Below, piece by piece: positions 1 to 6,125 of a DNA stretch of 10,072 nt; position 1 is the stretch's first letter, and the number at the start of each line of letters is the position of its first letter. This DNA is from an uncultured Gardnerella sp. GTDB taxonomy: Bacteria > Actinomycetota > Actinomycetes > Actinomycetales > Bifidobacteriaceae. A program made the position numbers and the translations under genes. A model generated the notes under the pieces. It had not been told where the DNA came from, searched no databases, and saw only the letters and a list, made by a program, of their open reading frames with translations. The stretch covers positions 1 through 10,072 of the forward strand of contig CAMXWX010000033.1 of NCBI GenBank assembly GCA_947252975.1, given 5' to 3'.

Positions 1-36
1 GGTCCAAAGCGCAGGATGCTTAGTCTTCTCGTTCAT
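1..36 (-). CDS. Second ABC sugar permease (MalG-type expected), first 12 codons only
   Basis: Only the start of this gene is inside the window; it reads MNEKTKHPALWT and continues past the left edge. The ATG overlaps the TGA stop of the upstream permease in an ATGA arrangement (33-36). A strong Shine-Dalgarno sequence, AAGGAGGTGG on the minus strand (plus positions 41-50), lies 4 bases before it. Translational coupling to a first permease is typical of paired MalF/MalG-type subunits of carbohydrate ABC importers, so the second permease is the obvious expectation. The identity is inferred from position, because no domain is visible. Confidence 0.7.
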   Translation of the reverse strand, partial: MNEKTKHPALWT

Positions 37-887
37 GCTGCCACCTCCTTAGAAGTTGTCAACCTGTTCTGAATCAAAGCAATTACAGCCACAATGATGA
101 AGAATATGACTGCCTTTGCCTGGCCTACGCCTTCACCATTGAGTCTTCCATAGAATGTGTTGAAGATGTTCAATGCAAGCATCTCCGACTTTCTAGAAGG
201 AGCACCATTAGTCAACGCCAAGTTCTGATCGAATAGCTTGAATCCGTTTGTAACCGTTAAGAACGTGCAAACCGTAATAGACGGCATCATAAGCGGGATT
301 GTAATCTTAAACAGCGTCTGCGTTGGGCTTGCGCCATCAACGGCAGCTGCCTCAATAACGTCTCCTGGAAGCGCTTGTAAGCCAGCAATGTAAATAATCA
401 TCATGTAACCGATTTGCTGCCAGCATATCAAAAGAACCATGCCCCAGAATCCGTACGTTGCAGAATACGTAATAGCACGGCCAAAATAGCCCAAGATGCC
501 ATTAAGCACTACCTGCCAAACGTAGCCCAGAACAATGCCACCAATCAAATTCGGCATAAAGAATACCGTACGGAATAGGTTGGAGCCTTTGAACTTTTTT
601 GTAAGCATGTAAGCGATTGCGAATGCAATAACATTAATAACAATTGTTGTTACAACCGTAAAAGCTGTTGTAAATACTAGCGAATGAAGGAAGTGTGGGT
701 CTCGCAAAGCCTTGCGATAATTGCGGATTCCAACAAACTTTCCGTCAGTAACAGTGTGGAACTTAGTAAAGCTAAGATACACGCCCATTACAAATGGCAC
801 TAAAAAGCCAATTACAAATGCAGCAAACGTTGGCAGCGCGAATAACGCCCACCATTTGCGTATTGCTTTTCCACTCATATTAATCAT
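33..887 (-). CDS. Carbohydrate ABC transporter permease, MalF/UgpA-type (284 aa)
   Basis: This is an inner-membrane subunit of a binding-protein-dependent sugar importer. Six hydrophobic segments can be picked out, roughly at residues 14-40, 71-95, 105-128, 146-169, 200-220 and 258-273. The cytoplasmic EAA loop that docks the ATPase is clear at about 179-202: it begins EAAAVDGAS and ends PLMMP, with the conserved Gly185. The length fits MalF-like proteins without the large periplasmic loop. The ATG at 887 is chosen because AGGAGG on the minus strand (plus 901-908) lies 13 bases upstream; the next ATG (878) is further away at 22 bases. The gene is first in a leftward operon and overlaps the next permease by 4 bp. 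It is divergent from a LacI regulator, and its promoter carries an operator-like site, so sugar-dependent repression is likely. No ATPase gene is visible; actinobacteria often share one MsiK-type ATPase among such importers. The substrate cannot be told. Confidence 0.93.
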   Translation of the reverse strand: MINMSGKAIRKWWALFALPTFAAFVIGFLVPFVMGVYLSFTKFHTVTDGKFVGIRNYRKALRDPHFLHSLVFTTAFTVVTTIVINVIAFAIAYMLTKKFKGSNLFRTVFFMPNLIGGIVLGYVWQVVLNGILGYFGRAITYSATYGFWGMVLLICWQQIGYMMIIYIAGLQALPGDVIEAAAVDGASPTQTLFKITIPLMMPSITVCTFLTVTNGFKLFDQNLALTNGAPSRKSEMLALNIFNTFYGRLNGEGVGQAKAVIFFIIVAVIALIQNRLTTSKEVAA

Positions 888-924
888 GATTCGTCACTTT
901 CTCCTCCTTGAGTACGCGCCTGTA

Positions 925-940
925 CGAGCGGCCGCGCTCG
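925..940 (-). other. GC-rich stem-loop in the permease mRNA leader
   Basis: Arms CGAGCG (925-930) and CGCTCG (935-940) enclose a 4-base loop, giving a 6-bp GC stem. It lies between the predicted transcription start and the Shine-Dalgarno sequence at 901-908. It stands out from the AT-rich surroundings and contains a GCGGCCGC octamer (928-935). It may stabilise the 5' end of the message or affect translation; the role is inference. Confidence 0.5.
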
Positions 941-953
941 AACCAATACTTTT

Positions 954-981
954 ATCTTACTACATGCAACCACAATGTCAA
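954..981 (-). promoter_or_regulatory. Promoter of the permease operon
   Basis: On the minus strand a perfect -35 TTGACA (plus 976-981) and a -10 TAAGAT (plus 954-959) are separated by 16 bases, a good sigma-70-type match. The predicted start, near 947, leaves a leader of about 60 nt before the ATG at 887. Confidence 0.75.
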
Positions 982-990
982 ACGTTGTCA
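976..990. promoter_or_regulatory. Candidate LacI-type operator over the permease -35 box
   Basis: The sequence TGTCAAACGTTGTCA has the central CG and CAAACG core seen also at 1089-1102 and 3927-3940. It covers the -35 box of the permease promoter, a position expected to block RNA polymerase. It sits inside a wider dyad with perfect 8-bp arms ACATGCAA (962-969) and TTGCATGT (995-1002). The likely binder is the divergent LacI regulator. Function is inferred from position and similarity. Confidence 0.55.
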
Positions 991-1088
991 TTTTTTGCAT
1001 GTCGTAACTCAAGAAGGCAAAAATCAAATGTGAAAAAAATCCCTATTTTTGGCGATTTTACGGCAAAACCTGCTATTATTGTTCGTAT

Positions 1089-1102
1089 TGCAAACGTTTG
1101 TG
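1089..1102. promoter_or_regulatory. Candidate LacI operator in the divergent region
   Basis: TGCAAACGTTTGTG contains a perfect 10-bp palindrome CAAACGTTTG (1091-1100) centred on CG, as expected for LacI-family operators. It lies 130 bp upstream of the lacI-family start and 106 bp from the permease -35 box, so it could serve autoregulation or looping. Its left half is identical to that of the site at 3927-3940. Confidence 0.55.
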
Positions 1103-1134
1103 TAATGAGCGCAAATAAGCACGTGAAAAATTCT

Positions 1135-1171
1135 CATATGCAACACTGCTCATATACTAGCGTTGCATATG
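1135..1171. repeat. Perfect 10-bp inverted repeat upstream of the LacI-family gene
   Basis: CATATGCAAC (1135-1144) and GTTGCATATG (1162-1171) are exact reverse complements separated by 17 bases, with arm centres 27 bp apart. The repeat lies 61-98 bp before the regulator's start. It shares the TGCAAC element with 965-970 near the permease promoter. It could be a second operator or a leader stem-loop of the regulator mRNA. I found no convincing -10/-35 pair for the regulator nearby. Confidence 0.6.
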
Positions 1172-1232
1172 TTTTAACAATATTAATGAAGATATTAAAT
1201 AAACATTTTGCTGCGCGAATAAAGGAGTTCAA

Positions 1233-2252
1233 ATGCCAGCTAATATTCAAGACGTGGCCAACCAGGCGCATGTATCTGTATCTACTGTTTCTAGATCTTT
1301 TACGCGCCCAGACTTGGTTTCCGCAGCAACGCGCAACAAAGTATTAGCTATTGCCGAAAAACTAAACTTTTCAATATCTAGATCCGCAGCAGCACTAAAA
1401 TCTGGCAGAACACTAAGAGTTGCACTGCTTCTTAGCGACAGCATTCGGCTATGGTTTAGCGCATCGATTATACAAGGCCTAAATCAAGTTCTTCACCCAG
1501 CTGGCTACGACCTTTCAATATTCCAAATTTCTAGTAGCCAAGAGCGTGCAGAGTTCTTTAGCATGCTGCCAACTCGCCGAAATGCAGACGCTGTAATCGT
1601 TTGCTCCTTCGACGTAAACAAGTCGGAAGTAGCTTCTCTAAAGGCCACTGGCGTGCCAGTCTTAGGTATAAACTGCTTGAATCCTATGGATTGCGACTTT
1701 GACGCAACGATTAATATAGACGACGATCAAGGCGCGCGACTTATGGCACGCCATCTTATTGGGCTAGGCCACAAAAACATTGCCTACATTCGCACAAACC
1801 GCGATATTTCATTGCATTTTAGCGTTTTGCAGCGCTACCACTCTTTTATTGACGAATGCAAAATCAACGGCATTACGCCTACAGAAATCGTTGCCCCCGA
1901 AGGATTAGACAGAATAAGCTCAATCGTTTCTTCGCTTTTAAGCAACGTAAATGTTCCTACGGCGATTGCTTGCCAAGAAGACGGCATAGCAATTCCGCTT
2001 ATGTTCCAGCTTTCTAGAAGCGGATATAGCACACCTGGAGACGTTTCGATTATTGGTTTTGACGATAGTTTTTACGCTAGAGAAACAGGGCTTACGACTA
2101 TTCGCCAAGACCCTGCAGAAATGGCAGTAGACGCAGCTAAAATAACTTTGTCTTTGATTAATGGCGATTATTTAAGCGAAGAATGCAAATATATTACCAT
2201 TCCAGCACAGCTTATAGTTAGATCAAGCACAAGTCAGCTTGAGAACAATTAA
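1233..2252 (+). CDS. LacI-family transcriptional regulator of the ABC import locus (339 aa)
   Basis: This is a cytoplasmic DNA-binding repressor with a sugar-sensing domain. The N-terminal LacI helix-turn-helix is at residues 4-50: IQDVANQAHVSVSTVSRSF, then the hinge helix region ending RSAAALKSGRT. It is followed by a periplasmic-binding-protein-like sensor domain (about 62-335), with the typical late segment around residues 270-281 (GDVSIIGFDDSF). Length is normal for the family. The ATG at 1233 has AAGGAG (1222-1227) 5 bases upstream. It is divergent from two permease genes and convergent with the solute-binding protein gene, and candidate operators occur at 976-990, 1089-1102 and 3927-3940. 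I infer that it controls both transport units and perhaps itself. The effector is unknown; it may be the imported sugar or a derivative. Confidence 0.93.
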   Translation: MPANIQDVANQAHVSVSTVSRSFTRPDLVSAATRNKVLAIAEKLNFSISRSAAALKSGRTLRVALLLSDSIRLWFSASIIQGLNQVLHPAGYDLSIFQISSSQERAEFFSMLPTRRNADAVIVCSFDVNKSEVASLKATGVPVLGINCLNPMDCDFDATINIDDDQGARLMARHLIGLGHKNIAYIRTNRDISLHFSVLQRYHSFIDECKINGITPTEIVAPEGLDRISSIVSSLLSNVNVPTAIACQEDGIAIPLMFQLSRSGYSTPGDVSIIGFDDSFYARETGLTTIRQDPAEMAVDAAKITLSLINGDYLSEECKYITIPAQLIVRSSTSQLENN

Positions 2253-2349
2253 GACAATTCTAAACTTAAGACTATTAAACTAAAGTCATTCTTTCAATAA
2301 AGTCATATCTCACTAAATCCACATCTAACTCAAGATAATTCTTAAAATA

Positions 2350-2385
2350 AAAAGAGCCTCAAACCATTAGGCTTGAGGCTCTTTT
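2350..2385. terminator. Bidirectional intrinsic terminator between the regulator and the solute-binding protein
   Basis: A perfect 13-bp stem joins 2350-2362 with 2373-2385; its GC core is GAGCCTC/GAGGCTC and the loop is 10 bases. The stem ends in TTTT on the plus strand and, because the arms are A/T tipped, also in a U-run on the minus strand. It lies 98 bp after the regulator stop and 103 bp after the solute-binding protein stop, so it serves the two convergent genes. Confidence 0.9.
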
Positions 2386-2487
2386 ACTTGTCACTAATGC
2401 ACTGTGCTAATGCAATTACAAAAATGACATATATTAAATTATGAATTTAATAATCCAGTTTTAACCCAATTCTTAGGATTAATCGGA

Positions 2488-3831
2488 TTAGTCCTGATCT
2501 TCGTGAGCTTGAGCAACTTCCTTAGCCCAATTGTCAACGAAGGCGCTCTTAACCTTATCCCACTTGCCAGTGCCCTGAGCATACTCAAGCAAAGCGGAGC
2601 CAAGATCGTTCTTCCAGTTGTCAGATGGCATCATAGTGAAGTTCCAGCTTACAGGAGTCTTGCCAGACTGAGCGTCTTCAACAGCAGCAGCAGTCAAAGG
2701 ATTCTCAGACTTCATATCTGCAAAGCTCTTGAACGGAGTGGTGAAGCCCATCTTCTTAGACATAGCTTCCTTGCCGTAATCAGAGGTAAGAACCCACTTC
2801 AAGAAGTCCTTGGTTGCCTTCTTGTTGGCATCCGAAGTCTTCTCGTTAATGCACCAATAGTTCTCGGAGCCAGTAGCCAAGCCTTGCTTCTCTTCGCCCT
2901 TAGCACCAATGTAGATTGGGAGCATGCCAAGGTCTTCGGCCTTCATGCCAGCCTTCTGCAAGTCGGTCCAAGCCCAAGTACCATTCTGATAGAACACAGC
3001 CTTACCAAGAGAGAACTCGGAGTTTGCATCCTCGCCAGTCTTAGAGCTGAGCTGAGTTGCAGGAGTTGTGGAATCAGTAATGTAAAGATCAAAGATCTTC
3101 TTGTAGCCATCAAGGAACGTGCCCTTAATCTTTGCTGGCTGCTTGGTAACCTTGTCTGCCTTGAACTCGTAGTACAGAGGAATGTTTGCAAGGTGAGTCT
3201 TAAAGCGCCAATCAGAGCTGGAATCGAAGCCAGCAGAAGTGAATGCACCATCAACACCAAGCTCACCCTTACGAGCCTGAATATCGTCTGCAACAGCCTT
3301 GAGCTTATCGAAGGAGTTAATCTCTTCAGCAGACTTTACCTTAGCATCCTTAAGCTCCGTGTACTTCTTTAACAAAGCCTTGTTGTAAATCAAGCCGTAA
3401 GTTTCCATTGCGTATGGAACGCCAACAACCTTGTCTCCATCCTTAAGAGCAATATCCTTGTTTTGAAGCTGCTTGTAAAGCTCGGTATCCTTAAGATCTG
3501 CAGTGTAATCCTTCCAGCTTGCGTAGCCAACAGGGCCATTCACCTGGAACAGTGTAGGCGCTTCGTTGCCCTTGCTGATTTCGCTCTTAAGGGACTGCTC
3601 GTAAGTGCCAGAAGCAGCGTTCTGAACCTTTACAGGAATACCAGTCTTCTTGGTGTATTCCTTAGCAACTTCCTTCCACTGATCAGCAGATTCTGGCTTA
3701 AAGTTAAGGAAGTAAACCTTGCCCTTATCGGAAGAATCCGAAGAGCTAGAACCGCATGCAGCGAGCGCACCGAATGCCATTGCGGAGCAAGCTACAAGCG
3801 CAATTGTTGACTTAATTGTACGATTCATCAT
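2488..3831 (-). CDS. ABC sugar-importer solute-binding lipoprotein, family 1/MalE-UgpB type (447 aa)
   Basis: This is the extracytoplasmic, membrane-anchored receptor that captures a sugar and delivers it to the permease pair. Residues 1-25 form a lipoprotein signal peptide: basic MMNRTIKS, a hydrophobic stretch, then the lipobox LAAC, with lipidated Cys26 followed by a Ser-rich linker. The mature part has the family-1 pattern: a VYFLNFKPESADQW strand at the start, GVPYAMETYGLIYNKALLKK near residue 140 and AVFYQNGTWAW near residue 280. The ATG at 3831 has AGGAG (plus 3841-3845) 9 bases upstream; a second ATG follows directly at 3828. Its own promoter overlaps a LacI-type operator. It is separated from the permeases by the regulator gene, unlike the common binding protein-permease-permease order, yet the shared operator core links them. 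Substrate is undetermined; extended-loop oligosaccharide binding is typical of the family. Confidence 0.94.
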   Translation of the reverse strand: MMNRTIKSTIALVACSAMAFGALAACGSSSSDSSDKGKVYFLNFKPESADQWKEVAKEYTKKTGIPVKVQNAASGTYEQSLKSEISKGNEAPTLFQVNGPVGYASWKDYTADLKDTELYKQLQNKDIALKDGDKVVGVPYAMETYGLIYNKALLKKYTELKDAKVKSAEEINSFDKLKAVADDIQARKGELGVDGAFTSAGFDSSSDWRFKTHLANIPLYYEFKADKVTKQPAKIKGTFLDGYKKIFDLYITDSTTPATQLSSKTGEDANSEFSLGKAVFYQNGTWAWTDLQKAGMKAEDLGMLPIYIGAKGEEKQGLATGSENYWCINEKTSDANKKATKDFLKWVLTSDYGKEAMSKKMGFTTPFKSFADMKSENPLTAAAVEDAQSGKTPVSWNFTMMPSDNWKNDLGSALLEYAQGTGKWDKVKSAFVDNWAKEVAQAHEDQD

Positions 3832-3852
3832 CGAACCTTTCTCCTATGCCGT

Positions 3853-3886
3853 CGGCCTACCTTTTGGCCGCCGCACCCCTAGGTGC
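3853..3886 (-). other. Two GC-rich stem-loops in the solute-binding protein mRNA leader
   Basis: One hairpin pairs CGGCC (3853-3857) with GGCCG (3866-3870) over an 8-base loop; the other pairs GCACC (3873-3877) with GGTGC (3882-3886) over a 4-base loop. They fill the leader, about 65 nt, between the predicted start near 3896 and the Shine-Dalgarno sequence at 3841-3845. The permease leader has a comparable GC stem. mRNA stabilisation is possible but not shown. Confidence 0.45.
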
Positions 3887-3902
3887 CCTTTCGACATTTT
3901 TT

Positions 3903-3931
3903 ATTATGCCTCAAATGCAAAAATATTGCAA
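3903..3931 (-). promoter_or_regulatory. Promoter of the solute-binding protein gene
   Basis: On the minus strand a -35 TTGCAA (plus 3926-3931) and a -10 CATAAT (plus 3903-3908) are separated by 17 bases. The -35 box lies within the candidate LacI operator, matching the layout at the permease promoter. Confidence 0.65.
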
Positions 3932-3940
3932 ACGATAGCA
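3927..3940. promoter_or_regulatory. Candidate LacI operator over the solute-binding protein -35 box
   Basis: TGCAAACGATAGCA is an imperfect dyad of the LacI type, TGC...CG...GCA, centred on CG at 3933-3934. Its left half TGCAAACG is identical to the site at 1089-1102. It overlaps the -35 box, so binding should repress the gene. It supports co-regulation of the two transport units by the adjacent LacI protein. Confidence 0.6.
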
Positions 3941-3983
3941 GCGTTGATATGGTGGCGTGTCGTATATCTAAAGCAAGCAAAAA

Positions 3984-4829
3984 TCAGCAATTCCAGCGAA
4001 CGATTACACGATCGCCCTTATAAGTTCCAAGAGCGCTGTAATGCGCGGTGTCTAGTCTAAGTAAGCGCGCCTGCTGTGCATCTACACCAAGCCATCTGGT
4101 TGCTAAAATCCTAAGAATGTGCGCGTGAGCTACAATAATCACATCCTTGCCGCTTTTAAGTTTTGGCAAAACAGAGTCGATTATTTTTTGAGTACGATTA
4201 GAAACTTCTTGTAAAGATTCGCCATTAGAACGCACGACTTTTACTGTTTCGCCACTTGGAAGAATCTCTTGGCAAGAATCCGACATAAAATCTGGAAGAG
4301 CTTTAGGGCCATCCTTCCAAACATCCCATGACTCAACGCCGCTTAGAGCGGACACATCTTTTCGAGTGCGCCCCTCTGCACAGCCGTAATCCCACTCGGC
4401 AGCATATTCTAGCGGCGTGCAATGCGAAAATCCTGCTAGTTGAGCTGTAAGACGCGCACGAATAAGCGGGCTTACAAACTGGCAATCCTCGCTAAAACCG
4501 TTTGGAAAAGCTTGACGAATCCTGGCGCCTGCGCTTATAGCTTGATTGCGGCCAACTTGTGTTAGTGGAATATCGGTTCTACCTGTATGCTGGCCAGATT
4601 CACTCCAAGCAGTTTGACCGTGGCGCAAAAGCACTAGTCGCCCTTCGGGCGCTCCCGAACATGTTGCTGGAACATCTTGAATCTCGTACGAATCCGTTGT
4701 ATCTGTTGCATCCGTTGTGCACAAATCGCCATTAACTTTAATGTCAATATTGTTCAAACCGTTCAGCATACCCAACGCCGCCTTAGCACCACCATTCTTA
4801 GCTTGCGATTGGTGCATTAACGCAAGCAT
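3984..4829 (-). CDS. Histidine phosphatase family protein (phosphoglycerate mutase-like, 281 aa)
   Basis: This is a probable cytoplasmic phosphatase or mutase of the RHG superfamily; the substrate cannot be assigned. The catalytic domain starts near residue 64: LVLLRHGQTAW gives Arg69 and the phospho-acceptor His70. The SPLIRARLTA element (120-129) supplies a phosphate-binding Arg. EWDYG (145-149) holds the likely acid residue, and VAHAHILRIL (233-242) gives the second catalytic His235. The family domain is usually about 200 residues; here 63 extra residues precede it, with a TTDATDTTD repeat at 38-46 and no recognised domain. The ATG at 4829 lacks a clear Shine-Dalgarno sequence, so the true start may be internal, for example Met21 (plus 4769). 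The gene is divergent from the flavin oxidoreductase (110-bp gap) and 152 bp upstream of the solute-binding protein gene. A functional link to sugar import is not evident. Confidence 0.9.
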   Translation of the reverse strand: MLALMHQSQAKNGGAKAALGMLNGLNNIDIKVNGDLCTTDATDTTDSYEIQDVPATCSGAPEGRLVLLRHGQTAWSESGQHTGRTDIPLTQVGRNQAISAGARIRQAFPNGFSEDCQFVSPLIRARLTAQLAGFSHCTPLEYAAEWDYGCAEGRTRKDVSALSGVESWDVWKDGPKALPDFMSDSCQEILPSGETVKVVRSNGESLQEVSNRTQKIIDSVLPKLKSGKDVIIVAHAHILRILATRWLGVDAQQARLLRLDTAHYSALGTYKGDRVIVRWNC

Positions 4830-4869
4830 TTATCAAGCGGCTTCGCTGCCAACTTGTTCACTCGTACAT

Positions 4870-4913
4870 TTATAACACTTTTATAACACTTCTACATGCC
4901 AATTTCTAATTGG
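4870..4913. repeat. 11-bp tandem repeat and 15-bp palindrome in the divergent promoter region
   Basis: TTATAACACTT occurs twice in perfect tandem (4870-4880 and 4881-4891). It is followed by CCAATT (4899-4904), TCT, AATTGG (4908-4913), a perfect 6-bp inverted repeat. Each tandem copy also supplies a TATAAA-like -10 box on the minus strand and TATAAC on the plus strand, so the duplication could create alternative starts for either gene. I could not match confident -35 boxes. The palindrome is a plausible operator for an unknown regulator. Confidence 0.5.
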
Positions 4914-4939
4914 TATTTCGTTACCATTAACATAAAAAT

Positions 4940-5764
4940 ATGACGTCAACTAAAAACAACGCACAGAACAGCGAGCAAAATAATGCGCAGAACGAATATG
5001 CAAATCAAACTATTCAAACGCTTCTTAATCGCAGATCTATACGCGCTTTCAAAAATGAGCCAATTAGCGAAGATATTGTAAAAACGTTGGAAGCAGCAGC
5101 ACAGCGCGCAGCCTGCAGTCAGTTTTTGAACGACTGGTCTGCAATCAAAATCACTAGCAAAGATCTTAAACAAAAACTTTCTAAACTTGGAAATCAAACT
5201 TACATAGCAACAGCGCCACTTTTGTACGTTTTTATTATTGACCAGAGCAGGAACGCTGCTATAGCGCGCAAAAATGGCATTGACACAGAAAGCAGCGATT
5301 TTACTCTTAAAACAGGCTACAGATTCTCTCAATCGCAAAACGACGCTGTTCTTGCACTACACGCAATGGAAACAGCCGCAGAATCGCTTGGACTCGGTTG
5401 CGTAATTCTTGGTTCAATTTTGAATAATATTCCAGATTTAATTGAACTTTTGAAGTTGCCAAAATACACGTATCCCGTTCTTGGGATTGCAATCGGCAAG
5501 CCAGACCAAAGCCCAGAATTAAAGCCACGCATGGACTCGAGTATGCAATTCTTTGAAAATGAATACCCTAGCAGCGATGATGTTTTGATTGAAAAACTTG
5601 CAGACTTCGACGAAAGAGTGCATAAATACTACGATTTACGCAATGCAGATAGGCCAGTGGACGCTTTCAGTGCACAAATCGCAAAGCTTGCTGTAGATTC
5701 TGGAGCTAAAAGCCACAGTTGCGAATCGCAGCTTAATGCGCAAGGATTTACTTTTAAGTACTGA
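4940..5764 (+). CDS. Nitroreductase family flavin oxidoreductase, NfsA/Frp-like (274 aa)
   Basis: This is a probable cytoplasmic FMN-dependent NAD(P)H oxidoreductase that reduces quinones, nitro compounds or flavins; the physiological substrate is unknown. The FMN-phosphate-binding RRSIRAF is at residues 31-37. The helix QNDAVLALHAMETAAESLGL (133-152) and the NfsA-type tail GIAIGKPDQSPELKPRM (182-198) place it in the NfsA/Frp branch. The length is slightly over that group's usual 240-250, owing to a polar N-terminus (residues 1-23) in which NNAQN occurs twice, and a C-terminal tail. The ATG at 4940 has no obvious Shine-Dalgarno sequence, but no other ATG precedes the conserved part. The gene is monocistronic, divergent from the histidine phosphatase and convergent with the small zinc-ribbon gene. 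Confidence 0.92.
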   Translation: MTSTKNNAQNSEQNNAQNEYANQTIQTLLNRRSIRAFKNEPISEDIVKTLEAAAQRAACSQFLNDWSAIKITSKDLKQKLSKLGNQTYIATAPLLYVFIIDQSRNAAIARKNGIDTESSDFTLKTGYRFSQSQNDAVLALHAMETAAESLGLGCVILGSILNNIPDLIELLKLPKYTYPVLGIAIGKPDQSPELKPRMDSSMQFFENEYPSSDDVLIEKLADFDERVHKYYDLRNADRPVDAFSAQIAKLAVDSGAKSHSCESQLNAQGFTFKY

Positions 5765-5792
5765 TTTATTGACTTTCTGATTTATTGATTTT
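5761..5792 (+). repeat. 16-bp tandem duplication covering the oxidoreductase stop codon
   Basis: CTGATTTATTGACTTT (5761-5776) is followed immediately by a second copy with one change (5777-5792). The first copy contains the TGA stop at 5762-5764. The rest of the 56-bp convergent gap (5765-5820) is AT-rich; only weak A/T pairing is seen there and no clear intrinsic terminator. Confidence 0.7.
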
Positions 5793-5820
5793 TAAGCATT
5801 AATTACTAAGCAATAATTAT

Positions 5821-6087
5821 TTAACGAAGACGCGGCTTATATCCGCGTTTTCTAGACTTAGGTTTGGTTGTTTCAAACCGCGAGCGCATATCACAATACT
5901 TACGAATCGCAGGATTTGAATGCGTTAAATGCCAACTTCCACAATAATCACATTTATAAACCCACAGCTTTGCTCCGCGTTCCGTAAAACTTTTATCCGC
6001 TGCCATAAGAGCCTGCCCTTTGTTGGCATACATTATTTTTTGAGTAGATTCACATCTGCGCGGAGTAAAGAAATACATGTAACCCAT
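5821..6087 (-). CDS. Small CxxC zinc-ribbon-like protein of unknown function (88 aa)
   Basis: I do not recognise a named family. The protein carries a single CxxCxxxH motif, YKCDYCGSWHLTH, around residues 45-57 counted from the ATG. Further Cys residues lie before it (PRRCES) and after it (RKYCDM), and a strongly basic C-terminal tail (KPKSRKRGYKPRLR) could bind nucleic acid. A structural zinc site is likely. The frame stays open upstream to a TTG at 6120, but I chose the ATG at 6087. GGTGA lies close before it, and the perfect TATAAT at 6135-6140 would leave almost no leader for the TTG and about 40 nt for the ATG. The gene is monocistronic and convergent with the oxidoreductase. Its promoter is flanked by a 9-bp inverted repeat, which suggests specific regulation. 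Confidence 0.7.
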   Translation of the reverse strand: MGYMYFFTPRRCESTQKIMYANKGQALMAADKSFTERGAKLWVYKCDYCGSWHLTHSNPAIRKYCDMRSRFETTKPKSRKRGYKPRLR

Positions 6088-6125
6088 AGTATCACCGCAA
6101 TAAACTGCGATGATTCGCAACTTTA

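Noticed and set aside
928..935. GCGGCCGC (NotI site), possible cloning or vector trace
   Set aside because: It lies inside a natural stem-loop of the permease leader with normal flanking sequence on both sides; no vector sequence is visible.
721..1347. Plus-strand open frame of 208 codons spanning the permease start, the divergent promoter region and the regulator start
   Set aside because: It crosses two genes with strong evidence and a promoter region; its translation shows no domain or natural composition.
2503..3372. Long open frame (289 codons) on the plus strand
   Set aside because: It is antisense to the solute-binding lipoprotein, which has a lipobox, signal peptide, promoter and Shine-Dalgarno sequence. 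The antisense frame has no recognisable domain and no ribosome-binding site, so it is a reading-frame shadow.
4861..4939. Specific promoter boxes for the histidine phosphatase and oxidoreductase genes
   Set aside because: Several -10-like hexamers exist within the tandem repeats, but none has a -35 partner at 16-18 bases good enough to call.
5765..5820. Terminator between the oxidoreductase and the zinc-ribbon gene
   Set aside because: Only short A/T-only complementarity is seen; no GC-containing stem followed by a T-run.
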